DNA from: Bradyrhizobium sp. 200
GTDB taxonomy: Bacteria > Pseudomonadota > Alphaproteobacteria > Rhizobiales > Xanthobacteraceae
NCBI RefSeq assembly: GCF_023100945.1
Contig: NZ_CP064689.1
Span: 310,001-374,000 of the forward strand
Direction: 5' to 3'
Length of the DNA: 64,000 bases
The notes under the pieces were generated by a model. The model worked only from the letters and a program-made list of their open reading frames with translations. It searched no databases and had not been told where the DNA came from. Positions 54,686 through 63,760 of the stretch are shown in pieces (within the stretch, counting starts at the first letter, position 1; every line of letters begins with the position of its first letter). The position numbers and the translations under genes were made by a program.

Positions 54686-55561
54686 ATGTCCAATCTGCTC
54701 GATCTGCTCGTGGCAGGCCTTGCGACCGGAGCGATCTATGCCCTCGTCGCGGTCGGGTTCACGCTGCTGTGGCAGACGTCGCAAACCATCAATTTCGCGC
54801 AGGGCGAATTCGTCATGTTGCCGGCGTTCCTGATGCTGGCGGTGATGCACGCGGGCGCGCCGTTCTGGCTCGCGATCATTCTCGGCATCCTGCTGTCGCT
54901 GTTGCTGCTCGGGTTCGGCTTCAAGCTGTTGCTGGTCGACCCGATGCTGCGGCACGGCGTGCTGCCGCTGGCGATAGCGACCATGGCGCTGGCGATCGGC
55001 ATGAAGGAGGCGGTGAAGCAATTCTTCAGCGCGGAGGCGTCGCCATTCCCCTCTATCGTGCCTGCCGGTGATGTCTCGATCCTCGGCCGGGTGGTCTCGT
55101 TGCAGAGTCTCGGTGTGCTCGCGCTTGCGATTGCGGTGGTGATCGGCCTGACCATGCTCCTGAACCGCACCTCGATCGGCCATCAGATGCAGGCGACTGC
55201 GCAGAATCCGACGGTCGCCCGCATCATCGGTGTACCGGTTGAGCGGATGATCCTGCTGACGTTCCTGATCAACGCGTTTCTGGTGGCGCTGGCCTCGCTG
55301 CTGATCACGCCGATCTATCTGGCGAAATTCTCCTCCGGCGAGGTGCTGGGGCAGGCCGCGTTCATTGCGGCGATCGTCGGCGGCTTCAACCAGGTGCGCG
55401 GCGCCATCGCCGGCGGACTTTTGATCGGCGTCGTCGACAATCTGGCGGCCGCCTATGTGTCGACGCAATACCGCGCCGCGGTGCCGCTGATCCTGCTGAT
55501 CGTCATCATCCTGTTCCGCCCGCAGGGCCTGCTCGGCCGGCCCGAGGAGCGCACGGTATGA
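54686..55561 (+). CDS. Liv-type ABC permease (LivH-like)
   Basis: A 291-residue permease with about eight hydrophobic helices and the family motifs SQTINFAQGEFVML and AQNPTVARIIGVPVERM (EAA-like coupling loop). TGGGGAGAAAG supports ATG 54686. It overlaps the next permease gene by 4 bp (ATGA). Confidence 0.93.
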   Translation: MSNLLDLLVAGLATGAIYALVAVGFTLLWQTSQTINFAQGEFVMLPAFLMLAVMHAGAPFWLAIILGILLSLLLLGFGFKLLLVDPMLRHGVLPLAIATMALAIGMKEAVKQFFSAEASPFPSIVPAGDVSILGRVVSLQSLGVLALAIAVVIGLTMLLNRTSIGHQMQATAQNPTVARIIGVPVERMILLTFLINAFLVALASLLITPIYLAKFSSGEVLGQAAFIAAIVGGFNQVRGAIAGGLLIGVVDNLAAAYVSTQYRAAVPLILLIVIILFRPQGLLGRPEERTV

Positions 55562-56559
55562 CCGCAACGGCGAAATATCTGCGGATCGCGCTCGGCATCG
55601 CCGTCATCGCGGCGCTGATCATCGTGCCGATGAATTTCAACCGCTACGGCCTCTACATCCTGAGCCAGTGGGCTGTCATGACGATCGCCGCGATGGGGCT
55701 CAATCTGACGCTGGGCTATGCCGGCCAGGTCTCGCTGGCGCAGGGCGCGTTCGTCGGCATCGGCGCCTATGCGGCGGCGATCATGACCACGCAGGGCGGC
55801 ATGCCGCTGATTGCAGCGCTGGGCGTAGCGATCGTGCTGTGTTTTGCGATCGGCTGGATCCTCGGCTATCCCGCGCTGCGCGTGCAGCATCACTATCTTG
55901 CCTTCGTAACGCTGGCCTTCTCCACGCTGGCTTTCCTGGTGTTCCGCAACGAGGACTGGCTCACCAAGGGCATCTACGGCATATCAAACATTCCGCGGCC
56001 GAACGTGATGGGCTTCGCCACCAACCGGCCGCTGCCATTCTATTATTTCTGCCTCGGCTCGCTCGGCATCGTCTCGCTGGCGATGTGGTGGTTGATCCGC
56101 TCGCCCTGGGGCCGCGCCTTCGTGGCGCTGCGCGAAAACCCAATTCGGGCGCTGTCACTCGGCATCGACACCCGGCGCTATACGCTGATGGCGTTTGCGA
56201 TCGGATCGGCGCTCGGCGGCGTCGCCGGCACGCTCTATGCACCGCTGACGCAATATATCGATCCGGTTCCCTTCAACCTCTCGCTCTCGCTCGATCTGCT
56301 GATGATGGTGATCGTCGGCGGCTCCGGATTCTTCTTCGGGCCGTTCCTCGGCGCGATGATCGCGGTGCTGCTGCCGGAATGGCTGCGCTTCACGCAAGGC
56401 TATTACCTGATGCTCTATGCGGTCGCGGTGATGCTGCTGCTGATCTATTCGCCGACCGGTATCCTCGGCATCCTCGATCGCTATCTGGCCGAGCGGCGCA
56501 CCAAGGCGGCCTCGGCGTTGCGCGCAGTCACCAAATCCAGGCTGGAGACGGCGCCATGA
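55558..56559 (+). CDS. Liv-type ABC permease (LivM-like)
   Basis: A 333-residue permease partner. LNLTLGYAGQVSLAQGAFVGIGAYAA and RENPIRALSLGIDTRRYTL are LivM-family blocks. It overlaps LivH-like and LivG-like genes by 4 bp at each end, which shows tight translational coupling. Confidence 0.93.
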   Translation: MTATAKYLRIALGIAVIAALIIVPMNFNRYGLYILSQWAVMTIAAMGLNLTLGYAGQVSLAQGAFVGIGAYAAAIMTTQGGMPLIAALGVAIVLCFAIGWILGYPALRVQHHYLAFVTLAFSTLAFLVFRNEDWLTKGIYGISNIPRPNVMGFATNRPLPFYYFCLGSLGIVSLAMWWLIRSPWGRAFVALRENPIRALSLGIDTRRYTLMAFAIGSALGGVAGTLYAPLTQYIDPVPFNLSLSLDLLMMVIVGGSGFFFGPFLGAMIAVLLPEWLRFTQGYYLMLYAVAVMLLLIYSPTGILGILDRYLAERRTKAASALRAVTKSRLETAP

Positions 56560-57299
56560 CCGCAGTCCTCGAAGTCAGCGATATCAAGAAGAGCTTTGGC
56601 GGCATCAAGGCCGTCGACGGCGTCAGCTTCGACGTGCAGGAGGGCGAGATTCTCGGCCTGATCGGCCCGAACGGCTGCGGCAAGTCTACGCTGTTCAACT
56701 GCATCCTCGGGCAACTGGCGCCGACCGGCGGCGAGGTGAAGGTCGACGGCAAACTCGTCACCGGCTTGCGGCCGTCGGAGCTCAATCGTTTGGGCGTCAG
56801 CCGTACCTTCCAGCTCCTTCAGGTGTTTCCAAAACTGTCGGTGCGGGAGAATCTGATCCTCGCCGGGCAGGAGCATCAGGGCAACATGATGTCGCGCCTG
56901 TTCGGTCCGTCCGACGCTGGATTATCAGCGGCGGCCGACCAGATGATCGGCTTCTTCAAGCTCGATCATCTCGCGACCGAAGCGGCCGGCGGGCTCTCTT
57001 ACGGCCAGCAAAAGCTGCTCGATGCCGCCATGGCGTTCATGGGCGGGCCGCGGCTCGTGTTGCTCGATGAACCTGCCGGCGGCGTCAACCTCACCATGCT
57101 CGGCGATCTCAAGGAGCGGCTGGCCGCGATCAACCGCGAGAAGCGCGCCACCTTCGTCGTCATCGAACACAACATGGAATTCGTGATGTCGCTGTGCACG
57201 CGCGTCATGGTGATGGCGGAAGGCAAGCTGCTGGCGATGGGCACGCCGGCCGAAGTGCGCGCCAATCCCGCCGTCATCGAAGCCTATCTCGGCCACTGA
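56556..57299 (+). CDS. Liv-type ABC ATPase (LivG-like)
   Basis: A 247-residue ATPase with Walker A GPNGCGKST, signature LSYGQQK, Walker B LVLLDEPAGGVN, and the switch His in IEHNMEFV. It overlaps LivM-like by 4 bp (ATGA). Confidence 0.93.
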   Translation: MTAVLEVSDIKKSFGGIKAVDGVSFDVQEGEILGLIGPNGCGKSTLFNCILGQLAPTGGEVKVDGKLVTGLRPSELNRLGVSRTFQLLQVFPKLSVRENLILAGQEHQGNMMSRLFGPSDAGLSAAADQMIGFFKLDHLATEAAGGLSYGQQKLLDAAMAFMGGPRLVLLDEPAGGVNLTMLGDLKERLAAINREKRATFVVIEHNMEFVMSLCTRVMVMAEGKLLAMGTPAEVRANPAVIEAYLGH

Positions 57300-57310
57300 G
57301 GGATCGATCC

Positions 57311-58051
57311 ATGAGCGATACCATCCTGGATGTTCAAGGCCTCGTCGGCGGCTACGGCAAGATGACGATCCTCAACGGCACCAGTTTTTCGGTGCCGGCA
57401 GGCTCCATCACCACCGTGATCGGCCCGAACGGCGCCGGCAAATCCACCGTGTTCAAGGCGATCTTCGGGCTCTTGAAACTGCGCGAAGGCAAAATCCTGT
57501 TCAAGGGAAGGGACGTCACCGGGCTGAGCCAGCGTGAATTGCTGACGTCAGGCATCTGCTACGTGCCGCAGGGCCGCAATATCTTCCCCGAGCTATCCGT
57601 GCGCGACAACATCCAGCTCGGCGCGGTTGTTGCAGGACGCGACATCACCGACCTGCCCGCCAGAATAGAGGCGGCGCTCGACAAATTCCCGGTGCTGCGC
57701 AAGAGGGCGACCCAGCAGGCGTCCACGCTGTCGGGCGGCGAGCAGAAGCAGCTCGAAGTCGCCCGCGGCCTGCTGCTCAATCCGCAACTGGTGCTGATCG
57801 ACGAGCCGTCCATCGGACTTTCGCCGCTGATGGTGCAGCAGACGTTCAATATCCTGAAGGAGCTTCGCGAACGCGGCGTGTCGATCCTGATGATCGAACA
57901 GAACGCGCGCTCCGCGCTGGAGATTTCGGATTACGGCATCGTGCTCGAACTCGGCCAAACCCGCCTCGTTGACACCGCGCAGCGGGTGCTGAACGATCCC
58001 CGCATCGGGCAATTGTTCCTGGGCGGCGCCATGACGGAGACGGCCGCATGA
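57311..58051 (+). CDS. Liv-type ABC ATPase (LivF-like)
   Basis: A 246-residue ATPase with GPNGAGKST, LSGGEQKQLE and LVLIDEPSIGLSP, and the switch region MIEQNARSA. ATG 57311 lies 11 bp after the LivG-like stop. The stop overlaps the start of the dehydratase gene as ATGA. Confidence 0.92.
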   Translation: MSDTILDVQGLVGGYGKMTILNGTSFSVPAGSITTVIGPNGAGKSTVFKAIFGLLKLREGKILFKGRDVTGLSQRELLTSGICYVPQGRNIFPELSVRDNIQLGAVVAGRDITDLPARIEAALDKFPVLRKRATQQASTLSGGEQKQLEVARGLLLNPQLVLIDEPSIGLSPLMVQQTFNILKELRERGVSILMIEQNARSALEISDYGIVLELGQTRLVDTAQRVLNDPRIGQLFLGGAMTETAA

Positions 58052-59913
58052 ACAAGCGCTCGATCGCCACGGTTTCACTCAGCGGCGCGCTCGATGAAAA
58101 GCTGCGCGCGATCGCCGCGGCCGGTTTCGATGCCGTCGAGATTTTCGAGAACGACCTGCTGTCGTTCAGCGGCAGCCCACGGGACGTCGGCCAGATGTGC
58201 CGGGATCTCGGGCTCTCCATCTGCGCGTTCCAGCCGTTCCGTGACTTCGAGGGCATGCCGGAGCCGCAGCGCACGCGAAATTTCGCGCGCGCCGAGCGCA
58301 AGTTCGATTTGATGCAGGAACTGCAGACCGATCTGATGCTGATCTGCAGCAATATTTCGCCGGCATCACTCGGCGGCATCGACCGCGCGGCCGCCGACTT
58401 CCGCGAACTTGGCGAGCGCGCTGGCCCGCGCGGACTGCGCGTCGGCTATGAGGCGCTCGCCTGGGGACGTCACGTCAACGATTATCGCGACGCCTGGGAG
58501 ATCGTGCGGCGCGCCGACCACAAATCGATCGGCATCATTCTCGATAGCTTTCATGCGCTGGCGCCGTCGTTCCCGACGCTGCCGATTCAATCGATCCCGG
58601 CCGACAAGATCTTTCTGCTGCAGCTCGCCGACGCGCCGAAGCTCGGCCTCGACGTGCTGTCCTGGAGCCGGCACTTCCGCTGCTTCCCGGGACAGGGCGA
58701 TCTGCCGGTCGCGCCGTTCGTGGAAGCCGTGCTCGCCACCGGCTATGCGGGCCCGCTGTCGCTGGAAATATTCAACGACCAGTTTCGCGCCGGCTCCGCG
58801 GTCCGCACCGCGACCGATGGGCTGCGCTCATTGATCTTGCTGGAGGATGAAGTTCGCGGCGCGGCGTCGGGCACTCCAGCGCTGCAGCCGAAGGCGCGCA
58901 GCCGCGGCGTCGGCTTCATCGAGTTCGCCGTCAGTGACGAAAAGGCCAACAGCCTCGCCGCGCTGTTCGGCCAGCTCGGCTTTCGCAAGACCGGCGCGCA
59001 TCGCAGCAAGGACGTCGAGCGCTGGTCGCAAGGCCATATCGATCTCGTGATCAACTGCGAACCGGACGGCTTTGCGCATTCGCATTTCGTCGCGCATGGT
59101 CCCGGCGTCTGCGCCATCGCCGTTGACGTCGATGATGCCGCTAGCACCATGGCGCGGGCGGAGGCGTTGAAGGCGCGGACTTTCTATCAGCCCGTCGGGC
59201 CGGGTGAACTGGAGATCCCGGCGATCCGCGGCGTCGGCGGCAGCCTGCTGTATTTCCTGGAGGAGGCCGGCAAGAACTGGAACCTCGATTTCGAGCCGCT
59301 GCGGAGCGATGCGGCGACCGATCGGCTCGAGGCCGTCGACCATATCTCGCAGTCGATGCCCTATGACGAGATGCTGTCGTGGCTGTTGTTCTACACCGGC
59401 ATTCTCGATCTGGAACGGCTGCCGCAGATGGAGATCGCGGACCCGGTTGGCCTCGTGCAGAGCCAGGCGCTGATCAACGGCAATCAGAGCCTGCGCGTGG
59501 TGCTCAACGGCTCGTCTGCCACCCGCACGCTGTCGGCCCGCTTCATCCACGAATTCTTCGGCTCCGGCGTGCAGCATGTCGCGTTCTCCTGCCGCGACAT
59601 CTTCGCTGCGATCGCAGACATGCGCGCGCGCGGTGCGGACTTCCTCAAGATTCCCGACAATTACTACGACGATATCGAAGCCAAATACGGCCTTGACGCC
59701 GCGACCATGGCTGCACTGCGCGACAACCAGATCCTCTACGACCGGGAAGGCGACGGTGAATTCTTCCAGGTTTACACCCATGCCTTCGACGAGCGGTTCT
59801 TCTTCGAGATCGTCGAGCGCCGCGACTATCACGGTTTTGGCGCCGCCAACGCCGCGATCAGGCTGGCAGCGCAAACCCGCGAATCGCGGCCGCTGACCAT
59901 GCCCAAGGCGTGA
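58048..59913 (+). CDS. quiC: 3-Dehydroshikimate dehydratase fused to an HPPD-like domain (QuiC type)
   Basis: A 621-residue two-domain enzyme. Residues 1-275 form a sugar-phosphate-isomerase-like TIM barrel with metal ligands matching dehydroshikimate dehydratase: Glu in GYEALAWG, Asp in ILDSFHAL, Gln in LLQLADA and Glu in SLEIFND, plus Arg/His in DSFH and SRHFRCF. Residues 285-615 are a VOC/HPPD-like domain with histidines in AVDHIS and VQHVAF and Glu in FFEIVER, so the non-heme metal triad is present. It should convert 3-dehydroshikimate to protocatechuate. It overlaps the LivF-like gene by ATGA. Confidence 0.88.
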   Translation: MNKRSIATVSLSGALDEKLRAIAAAGFDAVEIFENDLLSFSGSPRDVGQMCRDLGLSICAFQPFRDFEGMPEPQRTRNFARAERKFDLMQELQTDLMLICSNISPASLGGIDRAAADFRELGERAGPRGLRVGYEALAWGRHVNDYRDAWEIVRRADHKSIGIILDSFHALAPSFPTLPIQSIPADKIFLLQLADAPKLGLDVLSWSRHFRCFPGQGDLPVAPFVEAVLATGYAGPLSLEIFNDQFRAGSAVRTATDGLRSLILLEDEVRGAASGTPALQPKARSRGVGFIEFAVSDEKANSLAALFGQLGFRKTGAHRSKDVERWSQGHIDLVINCEPDGFAHSHFVAHGPGVCAIAVDVDDAASTMARAEALKARTFYQPVGPGELEIPAIRGVGGSLLYFLEEAGKNWNLDFEPLRSDAATDRLEAVDHISQSMPYDEMLSWLLFYTGILDLERLPQMEIADPVGLVQSQALINGNQSLRVVLNGSSATRTLSARFIHEFFGSGVQHVAFSCRDIFAAIADMRARGADFLKIPDNYYDDIEAKYGLDAATMAALRDNQILYDREGDGEFFQVYTHAFDERFFFEIVERRDYHGFGAANAAIRLAAQTRESRPLTMPKA

Positions 59914-60102
59914 ATCTGGCGAACTGGGTCGAGAAGGGTGCCGCGCCCGGCGAATCCTGCTGACATCGGGCGACAAGAGCCTCATCCCCTGCGAACGACG
60001 AGGAACGGCGGGGGATGCAAAGCAGGCGGCGAGCTATAGCTGCCGGTAAGCCGGCGGGATAGGATAGCGTCGTCGGCAGCGCGCCCCAGTACCGGACTGA
60101 AC

Positions 60103-61020
60103 ATGATCGAACCCAAGGAAGCCGCCAGCAGGGCGCGCGAAGTGCTGGGCCTGCTCGGCTTTCTGCTGGTTGCCACCGCGCAAGTCTCCAATATGATTTT
60201 GGCGCGCGGCGTTGCGGGAAGCGTTCCGCCGTTCTCGATCGCGTTCTTTCGCTGGAGCATCGTGGCGCTCGGCCTGCTGCCGGTCATCGTGATGGCGCTG
60301 CGGGAAAAGCCCGGCCTGTTGCAGGGACAGACGCTCGGCATCATCGTTGCTGGCTTCCTTGGCATGTTCGTCTGCGGCGGCCCGGTCTATGTCGCCGGGG
60401 TCACGACCTCGGCGATCAACCTGGCACTGATCATGGCGCTCGCGCCGCTCGTGGTGCTGCTGTTCTCTTTCGTGTCAGGCCAGGAATCCATTCATCGAAG
60501 CCAGATCATCGGCATGCTGCTCTCGCTGGCGGGGGCAGCGTTGATCATCACCAAGGGGCAGGCCGCCGTCGGGGCCGGCGTGGCGACCGGGGACCTGCTC
60601 GCGCTGCTGGCGATGTTGGCTTGGGCGGGATACACCTTGCTGCAGAACCGTGTCGGCAGCGACGTGAGCTTTCTGGCGCGGATCGGTCTGTTCGCAGCGG
60701 CCGGCGCACTGTTCTCGCTACCCTTCGCCGTCCACGAAATGTGGTCCGCGCCTGCCGCCGCGTTCAGCGGGCGCGCGGCGGTGGTCTATCTCTTCGCAGG
60801 GCTGGTCCCCGGCCTTTTTGCCTATTCCGCCTATGTCTATCTCGGTTCGAAGTTCGGCGCGGTGTCGACTTCGCTCAGCCTCTATCTCGGGCCGATCGTC
60901 AGCGCGGTGCTGTCGATCCTCTTTCTTGGCGAGGCGCCGACCGTGATTCATCTGGTCGGTGGCGCGCTGTCGCTCGGCGGCATGTGGTTGAGCCTGCAAG
61001 CCAAGCAGCGCAAGGCGTAG
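60103..61020 (+). CDS. EamA/DMT-family transporter
   Basis: A 305-residue permease with about ten hydrophobic helices in two EamA halves (the first begins GFLLVATAQVSN; the second LLALLAMLAWAGYTLLQ). Such proteins export metabolites or amino acids. It lies 189 bp after quiC on the same strand and converges with emrB; no substrate clue was found. Confidence 0.87.
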   Translation: MIEPKEAASRAREVLGLLGFLLVATAQVSNMILARGVAGSVPPFSIAFFRWSIVALGLLPVIVMALREKPGLLQGQTLGIIVAGFLGMFVCGGPVYVAGVTTSAINLALIMALAPLVVLLFSFVSGQESIHRSQIIGMLLSLAGAALIITKGQAAVGAGVATGDLLALLAMLAWAGYTLLQNRVGSDVSFLARIGLFAAAGALFSLPFAVHEMWSAPAAAFSGRAAVVYLFAGLVPGLFAYSAYVYLGSKFGAVSTSLSLYLGPIVSAVLSILFLGEAPTVIHLVGGALSLGGMWLSLQAKQRKA

Positions 61021-61030
61021 CAGGCCGGCG

Positions 61031-62590
61031 CTACTCCATCACGGCATGGTCCGGCGCGGCCGATTGCGCGCGCAACGTCGCCTTGGTCGAGCCGATCATG
61101 ATGGCAAGCGGTATCGCGCAGGCGGTGAAGATCATCACCATCTGATAGTCGTGCGAGAACGCGATGATCTGCGCCTGCACCTTGACCAGCATATCCGCCA
61201 TGGCGCGGCCCTGGTCGGTGGCGAGATCGATCATGCCGCGCACCCCGGGCATCTGCAGGGCGTGATTGAACGGGTTGATGTGCTCCGACAGGACCGCGTA
61301 AGTGTAGCGCGTGCCCTGCGTCAGTTGCGCGATGACGAGCGAGATCCCGATCGAGCTTGCGACGTTGCGCATCAAGGTCAGCATCGAGGTGCCGTCGGTG
61401 CGCAGATGATTGGGCAGCGTCAGGAACGCCACCGTGGAGAGCGGCACGAACACCAGGCCGAAGCCAAAGCCCTGGACCACGCTGATGACCACGATCTCGG
61501 TCACCCCGGTCTGGTCGGTCCAGCCGGTCATATAGAACAGGGAGGCCGCGGTCAGGCCGAGGCCGGAGACGATCAGCGTCCGCGCCTCGATATGGCGCAT
61601 CAGGCGGCCGACCAGCATCATCGCCACGAACGTGCCGCAGCCGCGGCTTGCCAGCAGCAGACCCGCCGTGATGATCGGATAGCCGATCACGTTCTGCAGG
61701 AAGGGTGACGACAGCGCCATGGTCGAGAACAGCACGAGGCCCATCACGGCCATGAACACGCAGCCGCCGACGAAGTTCTTGTCCTTGAACAGCGCGAACT
61801 GGATGAACGGACGCTCCGTGGTCAGCGAATGCGCCAGGAAATAATAGAAGCCGACGGCGGATATGATGAACTCGGCGATGATCTCGTTGGATTCCAGCCA
61901 GCCGAGCTGCTCGCCGCGGTCGAGCGCGAGCTGCAGCGCGCCGATGGCGATTGCGAGCGCGGTGAAGCCGAACCAGTCGAAGCGCAGGTTAAGGTCTTTC
62001 CTGGACTCGTCCATGAAGATCACGAGGCCGAGCACGGTGATGATGCCGAACGGCAAATTGACGAAGAACACCCAGTGCCAGGAATAGGTCTCGGTCAGCC
62101 AGGCGCCGAGCGACGGGCCCATGATCGGCCCCATCATCACGCCCATGCCCCAGATCGCCATCGCTTTCGCCCGCTCCTGCAGGGTATAGGAGTCGAGCAT
62201 CACGGCCTGCGACAGCGGCACCAGCGCCGCGCCGAATACGCCCTGCAGCAGGCGGAACAACACCATCTGGCCAATGTCCTGCGCCAGCCCGCACATCACC
62301 GAGGCGATGGTAAAGCCGGCCGAGCAGATGATGAAGATGCGCTTGCGGCCGAAGCGGTTGGCGATCCACCCCACAGGCGCGGTCATGATCGCGGCGGCGA
62401 CGATATAGGAGGTCAGCACCCAGTTGATCTGATCCTGCGACGCCGACAGCGTGCCCTGCATGTAGGGCAGCGCGACGTTGGCGATGGTTGTGTCCAGCGC
62501 CTGCATGATCGTCGCTGTCATGGCGCAGATCGTCACCATGTTCCGGCGCAGGCCGGGAACGGCAGCCGATGGTGCGCCCGGCGTCGTCAT
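61031..62590 (-). CDS. emrB: DHA2-family MFS drug exporter EmrB
   Basis: A 519-residue 14-helix exporter. LDTTIANVALPYMQG and GWIANRFGRKRIF match the EmrB signatures, and the C-terminal TYAVLSEHINPF region is that of EmrB-type pumps. It ends 10 bp from the convergent DMT gene. It works with EmrA to move toxic hydrophobic compounds across both membranes via TolC-like channels. Confidence 0.92.
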   Translation of the reverse strand: MTTPGAPSAAVPGLRRNMVTICAMTATIMQALDTTIANVALPYMQGTLSASQDQINWVLTSYIVAAAIMTAPVGWIANRFGRKRIFIICSAGFTIASVMCGLAQDIGQMVLFRLLQGVFGAALVPLSQAVMLDSYTLQERAKAMAIWGMGVMMGPIMGPSLGAWLTETYSWHWVFFVNLPFGIITVLGLVIFMDESRKDLNLRFDWFGFTALAIAIGALQLALDRGEQLGWLESNEIIAEFIISAVGFYYFLAHSLTTERPFIQFALFKDKNFVGGCVFMAVMGLVLFSTMALSSPFLQNVIGYPIITAGLLLASRGCGTFVAMMLVGRLMRHIEARTLIVSGLGLTAASLFYMTGWTDQTGVTEIVVISVVQGFGFGLVFVPLSTVAFLTLPNHLRTDGTSMLTLMRNVASSIGISLVIAQLTQGTRYTYAVLSEHINPFNHALQMPGVRGMIDLATDQGRAMADMLVKVQAQIIAFSHDYQMVMIFTACAIPLAIMIGSTKATLRAQSAAPDHAVME

Positions 62591-62593
62591 GGC

Positions 62594-63760
62594 CTATTCG
62601 TGGTCCTGGTTGGCCGCCGCCGGCGAGAGGCCGAGCAGGGCGGACAGCGAGCGGCGATGGTTGGTGTCGATCGTGGCATAGACGCTCATGCCGGCCTTCA
62701 GCTTGCGGACGAACTTGTCGTTCTTGTCGAAATAGATCCGTACCGGAACGCGCTGCACCACCTTGACGAAATTGCCTGACGCGTTCTGCGGCGGCAGGAT
62801 CGCGAACTGCGCGCCGGTGCCGGGTGAGAGCGAGCCGACCGTACCCTTGAACGGGTGGTTCGGGAACGCATCGACCTCGAGCGTGACGGACTGGCCGACC
62901 GCGACATAGGTGAAATCGGATTCCTTCGGGTTGGCGTCGACCCATGGGGTGGAGGTATCGATGATGCTGAACACCGGCGTGCCGGCCATCACGAAGCGGC
63001 CGAGCTGAATCTGTTCGACCTGCGTGGCGATGCCTGCCATCGGCGCGCGCATCACGGTGTGGTCGAGATTGCGCTGCGCCTGGTCGAGCGCCGCCTTGGC
63101 CTGGGCATAGGGCGGGAACTCCTCGAGCGGCAGATCGGGATTGCCGAGCAGTTGTGCCTTGGCGGTCGCAATCTTCTGCTGCAGCAACTGGTACTGCGCA
63201 CTCGCGGTGACGAGAGCAGTGGACGCATTGTCGAGGTCGAGCTGCGAGCCGAAATTGTTCTTCACCAGTGAAGATTTGCGTTCGACGTCGCGCCGCTTCA
63301 GGTCCATGCCCTGCTGCGACAGCTCGCTCATCTGGCCGTAGATCCTGAGGTCGGCGATCAGATTGTCGTAGGTGACCTTGGCCTGCGCGAGACTGGCTTT
63401 GGCCTGCGCCACGGCGAGGCGGAACGGGACGGGATCGATCTCGAACAGCACATCGCCCGGACCGACCTGCTGGCCCTCTTTCACCACGACCTTCTCGATC
63501 TTGCCGGAGATGTCGGGCGTGATCAGAACCTTCTGCGCGCCGACATAGGCGTCGTCGGTGGTCACGTAGCGGCCGCCATTGAGATAGAACGTCACGCCGG
63601 CGACCAGCGCCACCAGCGGCAACACCACCAGCAGCAGGAAGCGACGGTACCGTCGCATGCCAGCCATCAGGCGGCGGCGCGGCTCGGCCGCGAGTTTCGG
63701 TCCTGGCGTCGCAGGATTGCCCTTCTGTTCGGGCGGAAATTTGAGCACGGGATCAGCCAT
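62594..63760 (-). CDS. emrA: HlyD-family membrane fusion protein EmrA
   Basis: A 388-residue periplasmic adaptor: cytoplasmic tail, one TM helix (about 38-60), a lipoyl/biotinyl-like domain (GRYVTTDDAYVGAQK) with a long coiled-coil hairpin and a barrel domain. It lies 3 bp upstream of emrB and overlaps the regulator by 8 bp (ATGGCTGA). Confidence 0.92.
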   Translation of the reverse strand: MADPVLKFPPEQKGNPATPGPKLAAEPRRRLMAGMRRYRRFLLLVVLPLVALVAGVTFYLNGGRYVTTDDAYVGAQKVLITPDISGKIEKVVVKEGQQVGPGDVLFEIDPVPFRLAVAQAKASLAQAKVTYDNLIADLRIYGQMSELSQQGMDLKRRDVERKSSLVKNNFGSQLDLDNASTALVTASAQYQLLQQKIATAKAQLLGNPDLPLEEFPPYAQAKAALDQAQRNLDHTVMRAPMAGIATQVEQIQLGRFVMAGTPVFSIIDTSTPWVDANPKESDFTYVAVGQSVTLEVDAFPNHPFKGTVGSLSPGTGAQFAILPPQNASGNFVKVVQRVPVRIYFDKNDKFVRKLKAGMSVYATIDTNHRRSLSALLGLSPAAANQDHE

